64,000 nucleotides of DNA from Natrinema zhouii (GTDB lineage Archaea; Halobacteriota; Halobacteria; Halobacteriales; Natrialbaceae), in contig NZ_CP059154.1 in NCBI RefSeq assembly GCF_013456555.2, forward strand, positions 2,108,001 to 2,172,000, read 5' to 3'. Made by a program: the position numbers and the translations under genes. Under the pieces are notes generated by a model. That model was not told where the DNA came from, did no database searches, and saw only the letters and a list, made by a program, of their open reading frames with translations. Shown here in pieces: positions 8,626-18,252 of this stretch (position 1 is the stretch's first letter; every line of letters starts with the position of its first letter).

Positions 8626-8817
8626 AGACGGCCCTACGTCCGTTCGTGTTAAAATGGTATGGTTACTATCGTGGATAGTACTGCTGTGACCGTCCGTTCG
8701 ATGACCGGTTCGTCTGGATCGATCGACGAGAGATCCCGCAGACTGCGGTGGGGTTCGACCGGAAACGAAGGGGTTGCAAGGGTCATCGATATCCGCGTCT
8801 CGCTCCTTCGCCGAAAC

Positions 8818-9018
8818 ATGGACAGAAACGTGGGTGGATTCGACCGCCTCGGCCGCGTCATCCTCGCAGCGATACTCCTCGCGGTCGGCTACCAAAACCG
8901 AAATCGGACGCTCGGTTCGCTCGTATTCATCGCCGGAAGCGACCTCCTCGCGACCGCAGTCATCCAGCGCTGCCCGGTGAATTCGTTTCTCGGTATCGAC
9001 ACCTGTGGGACCGAGTGA
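8818..9018 (+). CDS. DUF2892-type small inner-membrane protein
   Basis: A 66-residue protein with a short N-terminal 'MDRNVGGFDRLGRVILAAI' segment, one clear membrane hairpin, and the C-terminal 'RCPVNSFLGIDTC', where two Cys flank the typical 'CPxxxxLGxxTC' signature of DUF2892 (YgaP-like transmembrane domain). These small proteins often accompany rhodanese or other sulfur-handling domains, none of which is visible beside it. Function unknown. The ATG at 8818 is the family-like start. Confidence 0.75.
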   Translation: MDRNVGGFDRLGRVILAAILLAVGYQNRNRTLGSLVFIAGSDLLATAVIQRCPVNSFLGIDTCGTE

Positions 9019-9071
9019 CGGCAGCGCAGAGAGCCGAACACGCCGCTCGAGAACGCGCGCTTGCTACCCGC

Positions 9072-9449
9072 TTACTCGTCAGGGTCGTACGCCACGGCGT
9101 CATCGTCGGCCGGCGGAGCACCGATGGCGACGACAGAGACCGAGCCGTCGGCGTCTTCGGGGTTGTAGGCCCGGTGCGGTGCCTCGGGTTCGGCCGCGAA
9201 CATCGAACCCGCCGGGACCTCGAGTTCGCCCTCGGGGGTCTCGACGTGCAGCGTGCCCGAGAGCACGACGAACGCCTCTTCCTGCGTTTCGTGATAGTGG
9301 TAGGCCAGCGGCAGCTGTTCGCCCGGCTCCGCGTCGAAGCGGTTGATCGCGACGTTGTCCATCCCGGCGGCCTCGCTCAGTCGGCGGAGATCGCAGGGTC
9401 GTTCATCGACGTGCTCGAGGTCGTCCGGATCGACGACGCTGTAGTTCAT
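9072..9449 (-). CDS. Single-domain cupin protein
   Basis: 125 residues forming one cupin barrel. Motif 1 reads 'PLAYHYHETQEEAFVVLSG', giving the HxH...E metal ligands, and motif 2 reads 'AEPEAPHRAYNP' with the late His. Such proteins bind Mn, Fe or Zn and may act as dioxygenases, isomerases or sensors; the substrate cannot be inferred. The start is the ATG at 9449 (MNYSVVDPDDLEHVDERP). It lies in the same direction as, and 81 nt downstream of, upp. Confidence 0.85.
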   Translation of the reverse strand: MNYSVVDPDDLEHVDERPCDLRRLSEAAGMDNVAINRFDAEPGEQLPLAYHYHETQEEAFVVLSGTLHVETPEGELEVPAGSMFAAEPEAPHRAYNPEDADGSVSVVAIGAPPADDDAVAYDPDE

Positions 9450-9530
9450 GCGGTTCGATTCGGGCCGATCCGCAAAAGTCCGTCGGGGCTCGTCGAGCGG
9501 CCCCATGGTAGCCAATTGGTGGGCGATCCG

Positions 9531-10208
9531 TCAGGTCGTCCGGAACGCCCGGTCGCCGGCGTCGCCGAGGCCGGGGACGATGAAGCCGTCCTCGTCGAGG
9601 CGGTCGTCGATCGACACCGTCAGCAGGTCGGCCTCACCGAACTCCTCGTTGACGCGGAGCAGTCCCTCGGGCGCCGAAACCGCCGAGAGGACGATCAGGT
9701 TCTCCGGCTGGACCGCGTTGTCGACGATGTGCTCGAGGACGGTACACATCGTACTCCCCGTCGCGAGCATCGGATCGGCGATGATAACCGTGTCCTCCTC
9801 GTGGATCTCGGGCAGCTTCACGTAGTCGACCGAGATGGGGAACGAGCCGTCCTCGGCGCGGCCGGCCTCTTCGTTCCGACTCGCGCTGATGACACCCTGT
9901 CGCGCTCGCGGGAAGGCCTTCAACAGCCCCTCGACGAACGGCGTCGCGGCGCGCAGGACGTTGATGATCACGACGTCGTCGAGGCCGCGGACGCGCTCGC
10001 CCATGGTGGCCTCGAGGGGCGTCTCGATCTCGACGTACTCGGTCTCCATCCGGCCGTCGATGATTTCGTAGCCACAGATTCGGCCGAGCTTGACCAGCCC
10101 CTTGCGGAAGCTGACCTGCTCGGTTTCGACGTCGCGCAGGCGCGAGAGCGTGTCCTTCGCCAGTGCGTGCGTGATGAGGTGGGCGTTATCCCGGTCTTCG
10201 ATCGTCAT
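9531..10208 (-). CDS. upp: Uracil phosphoribosyltransferase
   Basis: Salvages uracil to UMP using PRPP. The 225 residues fit the archaeal Upp length. The flexible-loop region is at '[20 protein letters not shown]', the PRPP-binding loop is '[19 protein letters not shown]', and the uracil-binding C-terminal hood is '[16 protein letters not shown]'. The start ATG at 10208 ([19 protein letters not shown]) matches family N-termini, and the frame upstream is not conserved in style. Confidence 0.95.
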   Translation of the reverse strand: MTIEDRDNAHLITHALAKDTLSRLRDVETEQVSFRKGLVKLGRICGYEIIDGRMETEYVEIETPLEATMGERVRGLDDVVIINVLRAATPFVEGLLKAFPRARQGVISASRNEEAGRAEDGSFPISVDYVKLPEIHEEDTVIIADPMLATGSTMCTVLEHIVDNAVQPENLIVLSAVSAPEGLLRVNEEFGEADLLTVSIDDRLDEDGFIVPGLGDAGDRAFRTT

Positions 10209-10372
10209 ATTCCAACAGCCACTCGCCGGGTAGTTCACAGTATCGATCAGCCGTGGTCGGGGACCAGTGCGCCGTCTCGAGACACCGCTTGGATATGAGC
10301 GGGGCGTTACCACAGTCCAAATACAGGCCGATCGATCGGTTCCACCAGTACAGGCGGGTGACGGCAGAGAAG

Positions 10373-10378
10373 TTTATA
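10373..10378 (+). promoter_or_regulatory. TATA box of the DUF5828-like gene
   Basis: TTTATA lies 32-37 nt before the ATG at 10410, preceded by a purine-rich GCAGAGAAG that could be a BRE. This is one of the clearest promoters in the window. Confidence 0.6.
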
Positions 10379-10409
10379 CCTGTCCGCACGCTATCAGTCG
10401 GCCAGCCGA

Positions 10410-11132
10410 ATGGAAGAGAGCATCTCGGGGTTCAAGGTTCGCGGTGACTGGGGCGACATCGTCGAACACGGCGAGCGGATTACGCGCGCGCTTCGAGACG
10501 CCGGCGTCCACGATCCGGATCGGGACGCCGACGCGCGCTACACCGACGCGTTCGACGAATGGGACGAGTGGCGCCCCAAGGCTCACGAAACCCTCGATTC
10601 CGACGTCAGCGAAAAGACCGCCGATCAGGCCAGCGTCGAGGAGGGCAAAGGCGAAAAAGCCGGCAAGGAGCCGGACGAAGACATCAAGACCGCCGGCGAG
10701 AAACTCTCGGAGTCGTACGAACAACTCGAGGAGGACGACGCTGAGGGCGCGATGGACAACTGGAAGGAGTCGATCGATTACGTCGCGCGGGCGGCCGACT
10801 CCGCGAGCCGCAAGGCCCTGCGCCGGGTCGAGGACACGGTTTACCAGAACGTGATGACCCAGCTCGCGCCCTACTACTTCGACAACGAACTCGTCAGCGC
10901 CAACGTCCAGCAGTCGACGCGCAACGGCGGCAACGGCGAGCAGTTCGTCTTCGAGGTCAACGTCAACGACGACGAACTCAAGGAGGCGGTCTCCGACCGG
11001 CTCGCCGAGTACGAAGACGAGGTCGACCGCTGGCACGTCGAAGTCGAGAAGGACACCGACGCCGCCGAAGCGATCGAGGGCGCGGAGCCGCCACCTGAAC
11101 CCGATGACAACTCGAGGTCGACGACGAACTGA
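10410..11132 (+). CDS. Conserved haloarchaeal protein (DUF5828-like)
   Basis: 240 residues, highly acidic, with no membrane segment. Ordered blocks flank a charged Lys/Glu region (about residues 70-95, 'VEEGKGEKAGKEPDEDIK'). The N-terminus 'MEESISGFKVRGDWGDIVEH' and the C-terminal 'NGEQFVFEVNVNDDELKEAVSDR' look conserved. It resembles a family found across haloarchaea and numbered DUF5828, but I cannot verify the number. The helix-rich middle may oligomerise. Function unknown. Confidence 0.75.
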   Translation: MEESISGFKVRGDWGDIVEHGERITRALRDAGVHDPDRDADARYTDAFDEWDEWRPKAHETLDSDVSEKTADQASVEEGKGEKAGKEPDEDIKTAGEKLSESYEQLEEDDAEGAMDNWKESIDYVARAADSASRKALRRVEDTVYQNVMTQLAPYYFDNELVSANVQQSTRNGGNGEQFVFEVNVNDDELKEAVSDRLAEYEDEVDRWHVEVEKDTDAAEAIEGAEPPPEPDDNSRSTTN

Positions 11133-11222
11133 GCGAGCCGACCGTTGCACGCTGCCAGCGTCCGTTACTGTCGGCCGACAGTCGGCACACACTTGTAGGG
11201 GCCGCTAATAGGGACCGGGTAG

Positions 11223-12416
<1,194 letters not shown>

Positions 12417-12543
12417 GACGGACGACTATAATCAGTTCGGCGCACCCGCGGCCCGCTATGCGAATGCGTCGGTACAGGGACAGCAGACCGTACGAGTCGA
12501 GCGACATCGAACGGTCTTTACACGACGGGTCGCGAGTGCGAGT

Positions 12544-13275
12544 ATGGACGAGGACGCCGTCGACGTCACCGAAACCCCCGACGAGACGACGCAGTGGCGA
12601 CGCGACGCGAGCACCTCGCGCGCTATTCGACTCTGCTGGAGCTTCGGCGTCGGCACCTTCTTCGCCGCGATCGGTACCGTCATCTGCTGGCGACTGTACA
12701 GAGTCGCCGGCGAGGTCGGTGGCGGAGCCGTCGTTATCGCCTTCATCGCCGCGCTGGCCGCGACGGTCCTCGCCCTCGCCGCGGCGGACGACACCGAACG
12801 CCACCTCGAGCGGCTCACCCGCAGACTCCCCGTTGCCGTCCCGTCGGGGACGAAACTGGATCGTGCGATGGACGCCGCCGTCGGTGCGGTCGTCATGGGA
12901 GCGGTCATCGGCGCGCTGATGGGAGTCGGTCGGTACGTCTCGCAAAACGAGCTGCTGGCCGTCGGTGCCGGCCCCTTCACCGGGCTGGCCGCACTGTTGA
13001 TTCCGTTCGCGCTCGCCGCGCTCGTGCTGGCCTCGTTCCTCCAGTCAGTCGGCACGCTCGACCGAAAAGACCGAACGATCTACCTCTACGAACCCGAGCA
13101 GGCGATCGACCTCGCAGTGATCGACGCCGTCTCGATCCGGCCGATCGGAGACGGTGCCGTGCTGACGCTCACGTACGCCCAGCCGGACGGCCAGTACGTC
13201 CAGGGGCCGCGACGAATCGTCGTCCCCCTCGCCGTCGCACGCGACGTCGCGGCGCTCGTCGACTCGCAGCACTGA
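12544..13275 (+). CDS. Haloarchaeal membrane protein with four predicted TM segments
   Basis: 243 residues: a cytosolic N-terminus (about 30 residues), two TM segments ('FGVGTFFAAIGTVICWRL' and 'VVIAFIAALAATVLALAAA'), a linker with 'RHLERLTRRLPVAVPSGTK', two more ('AVGAVVMGAVIGALMGVG' and 'LIPFALAALVLASFL'), and a soluble beta-rich C-terminus of about 70 residues. No enzymatic motif is recognised. It runs co-directionally after the PiT gene (127-nt gap) and converges on the CNNM-type gene with a 4-nt gap. Confidence 0.7.
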   Translation: MDEDAVDVTETPDETTQWRRDASTSRAIRLCWSFGVGTFFAAIGTVICWRLYRVAGEVGGGAVVIAFIAALAATVLALAAADDTERHLERLTRRLPVAVPSGTKLDRAMDAAVGAVVMGAVIGALMGVGRYVSQNELLAVGAGPFTGLAALLIPFALAALVLASFLQSVGTLDRKDRTIYLYEPEQAIDLAVIDAVSIRPIGDGAVLTLTYAQPDGQYVQGPRRIVVPLAVARDVAALVDSQH

Positions 13276-13279
13276 TCGG

Positions 13280-14686
13280 TCACTCGTCGTTCTCGTCGAC
13301 TTCGAGCGGGGCGGCCCCCGGTTCCTCGTCCGCTTCCGGTTCCGCGTCCGCGATCTCGAGTTTCTTGAGGCGGGCTTTCATGATGCGCGTATTCTCGACG
13401 GACTCGACCGTAATGCGGACGCCGTCGTAGGTGATCTCCTCGCCCTCCTCGACGAGTCGCCCCGCGCGGTTGAAGATGAAGCCAGCGATGGTCTCGAACT
13501 CCTGGCCCTCGGGGAGGTCGATCTCGAGGGACTCGTTGACGTCCTCGATGTTGACCTCGCCCCGGACGAGGACGGTATCGGCGTCGATCTCCTCGATCGG
13601 CTGGTCCTCCCCGCCCTCGAGGATCTCGCCGATGATCTCCTCGATCATGTCCTCCATCGTCACCAGCCCCTCGGTGGTACCGAACTCGTCGATGACGATC
13701 GCCATGTGCATCCGGTTTTCGCGCATCTCGGTCAGCAACTCGTCGACGTTCTTCGACTCGGGGACGTGCAGCGTCGGCTGGATGAGATCCGCGAGCTCGA
13801 GTTCGTCGTTCTTCGACTCGCCGTAGTTGAGATCGCGGACGAGATCGCGGATGTGGACGACTCCCTGGACGTTGTCGAGACTCCCCTCGTAGACCGGCAC
13901 GCGGGCGTGGCCGCTCTGGATGCAGGTTTCGATGGCCTCGTCGATCTCGGCGTTTTTCGGGACCGCCGTCATGTCCAGTCGCGGAGTCATCACTTCCTTG
14001 ACGATCGTGTTGTTGAAGCGGAATATCCGCTGGAGCATCTCGTGTTCTTCCTCCTCGAGGACCCCCTCGCGCTCGCCGGACTCGATCATCTCCTGAATCT
14101 CGTTGCGCGTGACGTACGGCGACTCGATCGCGCCCGTCGAGCCGATGAGCCTGTTGATCTGTCGAGTGAGGTAGTCGAAGATGGCGATCAGCGGAAACAG
14201 CAGATACTCCGTGGCTTTCAGCGGCTTCGCGATGCGGATCGACCACGTCTCGGTGTTCTCGACGGCGTAGGACTTGGGAACGCTCTCGCCGAACAGCAAG
14301 ACGAGGGCGGTGATCCCGAACGTCGCCAGTAAGACCCCGACCAGTCCCCCGAAGTGGATCGACAGGATCGCCGTCGCGATCGAAGACATCGCGATGTTGA
14401 CGATGTTGTTGCCGACCAGAATCGTCACGAGCAGCCGGTGGGGGTCGTCCTTGAGCCCTTTGACCAGATCCGCGCCGGGGATATCGTTCTCGATCATCCC
14501 CTCGAGGCGATGTTTCGGCAGGTTGAACATCGCGATCTCCGACGAGGAAAAGAATCCGGAGAGTGCGATGAGGACGGCGATAGCGACCGCCCCGAGAATC
14601 GTTACTGTCGACTGATCGAACCCGACACCTACGACTGGGACCTCATAGGCGGCCAACGGAACCACAAACAGCGGAGACAACGCCAT
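13280..14686 (-). CDS. CNNM/CorC-type (UPF0053, HlyC-like) membrane protein with CBS pair
   Basis: 468 residues in family order: a DUF21 transmembrane domain (about residues 20-200, starting 'LIALSGFFSSSEIAMFNLPK'), two CBS domains (about 215-340, 'VMTPRLDMTAVPKNAEIDEA' and 'MHMAIVIDEFGTTEGLVTME') and a C-terminal CorC_HlyC domain ('VLVRGEVNIEDVNESLEI'), then an acidic tail. Relatives bind ATP and Mg2+ in the CBS module and are linked to Mg2+ or Na+ export. Older genomes call it hemolysin, which is misleading. The start at 14686 precedes the first TM. Confidence 0.9.
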   Translation of the reverse strand: MALSPLFVVPLAAYEVPVVGVGFDQSTVTILGAVAIAVLIALSGFFSSSEIAMFNLPKHRLEGMIENDIPGADLVKGLKDDPHRLLVTILVGNNIVNIAMSSIATAILSIHFGGLVGVLLATFGITALVLLFGESVPKSYAVENTETWSIRIAKPLKATEYLLFPLIAIFDYLTRQINRLIGSTGAIESPYVTRNEIQEMIESGEREGVLEEEEHEMLQRIFRFNNTIVKEVMTPRLDMTAVPKNAEIDEAIETCIQSGHARVPVYEGSLDNVQGVVHIRDLVRDLNYGESKNDELELADLIQPTLHVPESKNVDELLTEMRENRMHMAIVIDEFGTTEGLVTMEDMIEEIIGEILEGGEDQPIEEIDADTVLVRGEVNIEDVNESLEIDLPEGQEFETIAGFIFNRAGRLVEEGEEITYDGVRITVESVENTRIMKARLKKLEIADAEPEADEEPGAAPLEVDENDE

Positions 14687-14799
14687 TGATGTACAGGCTT
14701 ATAGCCGGATCGGTTAACCGTTTCCCATTTTACGATCGGTTACGGATATCGCCGCCGGCGACGACACGTTTACCCGGCCCTTTGCCCTAACATTCGTCT

Positions 14800-15105
14800 A
14801 TGAGCGAGACCGCCGAGCCACCGATCACGTTCTACCGGCTCCAAGGCTGTCCGTACTGTGAGCGGGTCACCCGGCTGTTGAACGAGTACGACCTCTCGTA
14901 CCGATCGCGGTTCGTCGAACCGATGCACTCCGAACGGAACGTCGTCAAACGCGTCGCCGGCGTTCGGACCGTTCCCGTCATCGTCGACCAGAATACGGGT
15001 GTCACGATGGCGGAGAGCGCCAACATCGTCGGCTACCTTGAGTCGACCTACGGCGAGGGCGACCGCCCCGACGCGGCTGCGGCAGACACCGGAGGTGACG
15101 ACTGA
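14800..15105 (+). CDS. Glutaredoxin/GST N-terminal-like thioredoxin-fold protein
   Basis: 101 residues with one thioredoxin fold. The redox motif CPYC is at residues 17-20, the cis-Pro loop is 'VRTVPVIVD', and 'ESANIVGYLESTYG' is typical of GST-N/glutaredoxin proteins. It probably acts as a thiol reductant in a cell type using gamma-glutamylcysteine rather than glutathione (general knowledge of haloarchaea). Its stop TGA overlaps the next ATG by one base, so it is likely co-translated with the downstream peroxiredoxin-like protein. Confidence 0.85.
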   Translation: MSETAEPPITFYRLQGCPYCERVTRLLNEYDLSYRSRFVEPMHSERNVVKRVAGVRTVPVIVDQNTGVTMAESANIVGYLESTYGEGDRPDAAAADTGGDD

Positions 15106-15620
15106 TGCCGGACTTCGAGGTCGTCGAACTCGGCCCGGCGGACCACCCCGAACCCGGCGAGGAAGCCCCCGAATTCACCCGGCCGCTTGTCACCGACGAG
15201 TTCTGGGAGGACCGCACGCTGTCGGACCTGGTCGGCGAGGGCGACGGTCGAACGATCCTCGTCTTCACGCCGATGACCGGCTCCTTCGTCGCGAAATACG
15301 TCTGGGACGAGATCGCCGAACGCGACTGGGACGAGCGCGCGGGCCAGGTCGTCGGCGTCACGGCATCGACTCCCTACGGTGTCAAGCGCTTTCTGGGGGA
15401 CAACGACTACCCCTACACCTTCTTCAGCGATCCCGGGAACGAGGTCGCGGCGTCGTACGGGATCGACCACAACCTCGACGGAATGACCGGCGTCAGCGAA
15501 CCGCGAGTCGCCTTCTTCGCGCTCGACGCGGATCGCACCGTCGAGGGCGCGTGGGTCGCCACCGACTGGCCCGACTTCCCCGACTACGACGCCCTCGAGG
15601 ACGAACTCGGACTCGAGTAG
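15105..15620 (+). CDS. Cysteine-less peroxiredoxin-like (AhpC/TSA fold) protein
   Basis: 171 residues with the AhpC/Prx fold order: 'GEEAPEFTRPLVTDEFW', the TPxT-type loop 'LVFTPMTGSFVAKYVWDE', 'VVGVTASTPYGVKRFL', 'YPYTFFSDPGNEVAASYGI' and the C-terminal 'EPRVAFFALDADRTV'. The loop where the peroxidatic Cys should lie (TPxxxxC) reads TPMTGSF, and the protein contains no cysteine at all. It overlaps the CPYC protein start to stop, so the two may form a pair in which this one binds rather than reduces. Confidence 0.8.
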   Translation: MPDFEVVELGPADHPEPGEEAPEFTRPLVTDEFWEDRTLSDLVGEGDGRTILVFTPMTGSFVAKYVWDEIAERDWDERAGQVVGVTASTPYGVKRFLGDNDYPYTFFSDPGNEVAASYGIDHNLDGMTGVSEPRVAFFALDADRTVEGAWVATDWPDFPDYDALEDELGLE

Positions 15621-15681
15621 CGACCGTCTCGCCCGCAGTTCCCGATACCTTTTTGCCCGACATCCGCCGATTTCGAACCGA

Positions 15682-16266
15682 ATGAGCGAACTGGACCGCG
15701 CGGCCGACGCGATCGATTCGGGGGCACTCGTCGTCTATCCGACCGAGACCGTCTACGGCCTCGCCGCGGACGCGCTCGAGCCCGAGGCCGTCGAGCGCGT
15801 CTTCGAGGTGAAAGGACGCGATCGGTCGAAGCCGCTCTCCTTTGCGGTGCCGTCGGTCCCGTCGGCGCTCCGGTACGTCCGCGCGACCGATCGAGAGCGG
15901 CGGTTCATGGCGACGTTTCTCCCCGGCCCCGTGACGGTCCTCTGTCGGCGACGCGAGGCCGTCCCGGACGAGCTCACTGCGGGCCGCGACCGCGTCGGCG
16001 TCCGCGTTCCCGACCACGACCTCGCGCTCGCGCTCTGCGAACGGGCCGGGACGCCGATCACCGCGACGAGCGCGAACGTCAGCGGCCGGGAAAGCGTCCG
16101 AAAGCTTGCGGATCTCGATCCCGAGATCCGGGAGGCCGCAGCAGTCGTCCTCGACGGGGGCGAAACCGCCGGCACCGAAAGCACCGTCGTCGACGTCTCG
16201 AGCGAGACGATCCACCGACGCGGGGCGCAGGCCGCCGAGATTGAAGCATGGCTCGAGGAGGCATAA
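15682..16266 (+). CDS. Threonylcarbamoyl-AMP synthase (YrdC/Sua5 catalytic domain)
   Basis: A 194-residue single YrdC domain that makes threonylcarbamoyl-AMP from Thr, bicarbonate and ATP for the t6A37 modification of ANN-decoding tRNAs. Signatures are 'SGALVVYPTETVYGLAADAL', the 'VKGRDRSKPLSFAVPS' KxR...K loop, 'FLPGPVTVLCRRRE', 'RVGVRVPDHDLALALCERAG' and 'PITATSANVSG'. The C-terminal Sua5 domain of longer homologues is absent. The start at 15682 has a T-rich TTTTTG tract about 30 nt upstream. Confidence 0.92.
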   Translation: MSELDRAADAIDSGALVVYPTETVYGLAADALEPEAVERVFEVKGRDRSKPLSFAVPSVPSALRYVRATDRERRFMATFLPGPVTVLCRRREAVPDELTAGRDRVGVRVPDHDLALALCERAGTPITATSANVSGRESVRKLADLDPEIREAAAVVLDGGETAGTESTVVDVSSETIHRRGAQAAEIEAWLEEA

Positions 16267-16319
16267 CGGTTTGAAGGGAATGTGGAGATCCCTGTATCGC
16301 ACAGTCTGATCACCTGTCA

Positions 16320-16460
16320 TGCGGTGGCGCGCGCTGTCGGCTGGCCGAACGAGAGTGAGGCCAGCCGACGATATTGCGCGAGGGATGAGCGAACGAACGT
16401 ATGTGAGTGAGTGAATCGGCTGGGGAGGGTGTGGCCTCTCCATGTTGCCACGATAGCAGG
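16320..16460. repeat. Dispersed haloarchaeal intergenic repeat, copy A
   Basis: A 141-nt block running from TGCGGTGGCGCGCGCTGT to CACGATAGCAGG. Its 5' part holds a perfect 11-bp hairpin, GTCGGCTGGCC (16336-16346) with GGCCAGCCGAC (16359-16369). Its 3' part, GAATCGGCTGGGGAGG and onward, is the same as in copy C at 49481-49672 and similar to copy B near 23048-23173. Antisense reading gives a false ORF beginning MERPHPPQPIHSLT in both A and C. Confidence 0.8.
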
Positions 16461-16580
16461 AAACCCTCTTTTCCTCCCAATTATCCTCGAGCGAACCGTT
16501 CTATTTACGCGCCTATCGAGTGGCTCGCCTTGAGCCGTCTTCATCGTTCGAAACCGTACCACGTCACTGTCCGAAATCGT

Positions 16581-17267
16581 CTATCCAAAACCGAGAAGCG
16601 ACCGCAACGTCCGCGTCTTGACCCCGCATTCAGCCGCGAACTCGCAGGACTCGCACTTCGAGCGATTGTTCGTCCGCGCTGGCGGGCCGTCCAACTCGCG
16701 AACCGCCCGGAGCGCGCTCCGATACTGCGCCTTCCGTCGCGTCGTCAGATCGATCGATCGGATCACGCCGTAGGCCGGATACTCGAGCCAGGCCCGCTCT
16801 ACCGACACCTGTTGCTCCCAGGCCAGCGCCTTCGCGGCCGCGACCGCATGGACCGACTGGGACTTCCAGACGCCGTTTTCGGGCGGTTTCCCCGACGAAA
16901 TCAGCGCCGGCTCGAGCGGGTCCGCGAGCACTTTGTGGACGATGCCCCGACAGTGCCGGCCGGTCGCGAACACCGCCCGATCGACGGGCTCACAGAGGCG
17001 TTCCCACTGGCCCCTCCCCTCGAGTCGATCCCGGGTCGCCGCCAGCCGATCGCGGTAGCGAACGGACGGGACGGCGATCGGTTCGGATTCGAGGACTCCC
17101 GGCGGGGCCTCGAGTAACTCGTCGTACCGAGTGGCGAGCGCTCGAATCGACTCGACCTCGGGCGGCGGCCCGCGGTCCTCGTCCGGCAGTCGCTGCTGAT
17201 AGTAACACTTGCGGGGGCAGTAGGCGGCAGTCCGCAGGTCGCTGAACGAGACGAGGGCTCGAGTCAT
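16581..17267 (-). CDS. Cas4/Dna2-like Fe-S protein with degenerate nuclease motifs
   Basis: 228 residues resembling the haloarchaeal Dna2/Cas4-domain proteins. Cys residues are placed as in the Cas4 4Fe-4S site: CPRKC at residues 17-21, and CESCEFAAEC near the C-terminus. The RecB/PD-(D/E)XK core looks eroded. The segment matching 'G-I-hydrophobic-D' reads GIVHKV, and the following D/ExK strand reads EPALISSGK. A QxxxA-type helix ('KSQSVHAVAAAKALAWEQ') is kept. No CRISPR array or other cas gene is in the window. It may be a structural or regulatory Fe-S protein rather than a nuclease. Confidence 0.7.
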   Translation of the reverse strand: MTRALVSFSDLRTAAYCPRKCYYQQRLPDEDRGPPPEVESIRALATRYDELLEAPPGVLESEPIAVPSVRYRDRLAATRDRLEGRGQWERLCEPVDRAVFATGRHCRGIVHKVLADPLEPALISSGKPPENGVWKSQSVHAVAAAKALAWEQQVSVERAWLEYPAYGVIRSIDLTTRRKAQYRSALRAVRELDGPPARTNNRSKCESCEFAAECGVKTRTLRSLLGFG

Positions 17268-17488
17268 AGGCCGTCTGGCCGCGCGTTCGTATAAGAAGTC
17301 TCGTCCAAAATGGCGGTGCAGTCAGTTGCACCGAGCGCGCCGTCAACGCGCTTGGCCTGTTTGCATCGAGGTTGTTGGCAGTGCGGGACCAGCGGTTCGC
17401 GTGACGTGCGGACGGACGCATAGCGCCCGTGAGAAGCCCGGTATCTCGATCGCTGTGCTCGCTCGAACCCGGTCAAAACCGTCGGTCG

Positions 17489-18079
17489 TTAGAACTCGAC
17501 TTCGGTCTCCATTCCCTCCGTCGCGTCCTCGAGACCGTCCTCGCGGAGATCGGATGTCAGCTGCTCAGTGAGATCGGCGTCGGCGAGAATGCTGTCGAAC
17601 TCGTCGCGGTAGCGGTCGTTCGCCGCACGGGACTGGTCCTTCGCTTCGGCGACGCGGCGGTAGCGGCGGATCCGATCCTCGCTCACCTCGTACTCCTCGG
17701 CCAGCGTCGCGTCGTCCTCCTCGCGGTCACGGATCGCCGCGAGGTCGACTTCGTCCGCATCGTCCTTGCCGACGAGGTGCAACGAGAGTCGGGCCTCGAA
17801 GACCTCCTCAGCGTCGACGCCCAGCTCCTCGGCGATCTCCTCGTCGCTTTTCTCGTCGTAGAAGCCCCTGGCGACCGTGATCAGGTCGTCGTCCGATAAC
17901 CCCGTCTCGAACTCATATCGCTCGCGCATCTGCTGGACGACGCTCTCGAGGCGCTCCTCGTCCGATCGCTCGTCTCGCTCGAGAGAGCCGCGAGTGTTTT
18001 CCTGTGATTCGGTTACGGTTTCCTCGCCATCGGTGACGTCCGTGAAGAGATCCCGGAGTTCTTCGGTTTTTTCGTTCAT
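17489..18079 (-). CDS. Cmi4-like (conditioned medium-induced protein 4) acidic protein
   Basis: 196 residues, very acidic, mostly helical, without membrane segments or Cys. The middle 'RERYEFETGLSDDDLITVARGFYDEKSDEEIAEELGVDAEEVFEARLSLHLV' region (about residues 50-105; quoted only as a landmark by its ends RERYEFETGL and RLSLHLV) looks like a helix-turn-helix repeat, followed by a second similar unit, 'ATLAEEYEVSEDRIRRYRRV'. It resembles haloarchaeal Cmi4, named from induction by conditioned medium. A TATA-like TTAAATAG lies at 18103-18110, 24 nt or more before the ATG. A DNA-binding role is inference. Confidence 0.75.
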   Translation of the reverse strand: MNEKTEELRDLFTDVTDGEETVTESQENTRGSLERDERSDEERLESVVQQMRERYEFETGLSDDDLITVARGFYDEKSDEEIAEELGVDAEEVFEARLSLHLVGKDDADEVDLAAIRDREEDDATLAEEYEVSEDRIRRYRRVAEAKDQSRAANDRYRDEFDSILADADLTEQLTSDLREDGLEDATEGMETEVEF

Positions 18080-18252
18080 GGATGCACACTCCAGACGGGA
18101 GTCTATTTAAGCCTGTTGCCAGATCACGTTGGGCCGAAACGCCGAGCAGAGACGGCGTTATAAACTCGAAATAAAGGGAAAATTTCCGCAACACGGCGGC
18201 GGGGTTGTATTGCATCCGGTGGGCAAGAATTAAGTTAGAGCCCTGCCCGTCA

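Noticed and set aside
15493..16443. Long antisense frame starting MERPHPPQPIHSL across the YrdC gene and repeat copy A
   Set aside because: The same N-terminus recurs in copy C at 49392-49676, so it is a property of the repeat; the remainder is the mirror of yrdC coding sequence.
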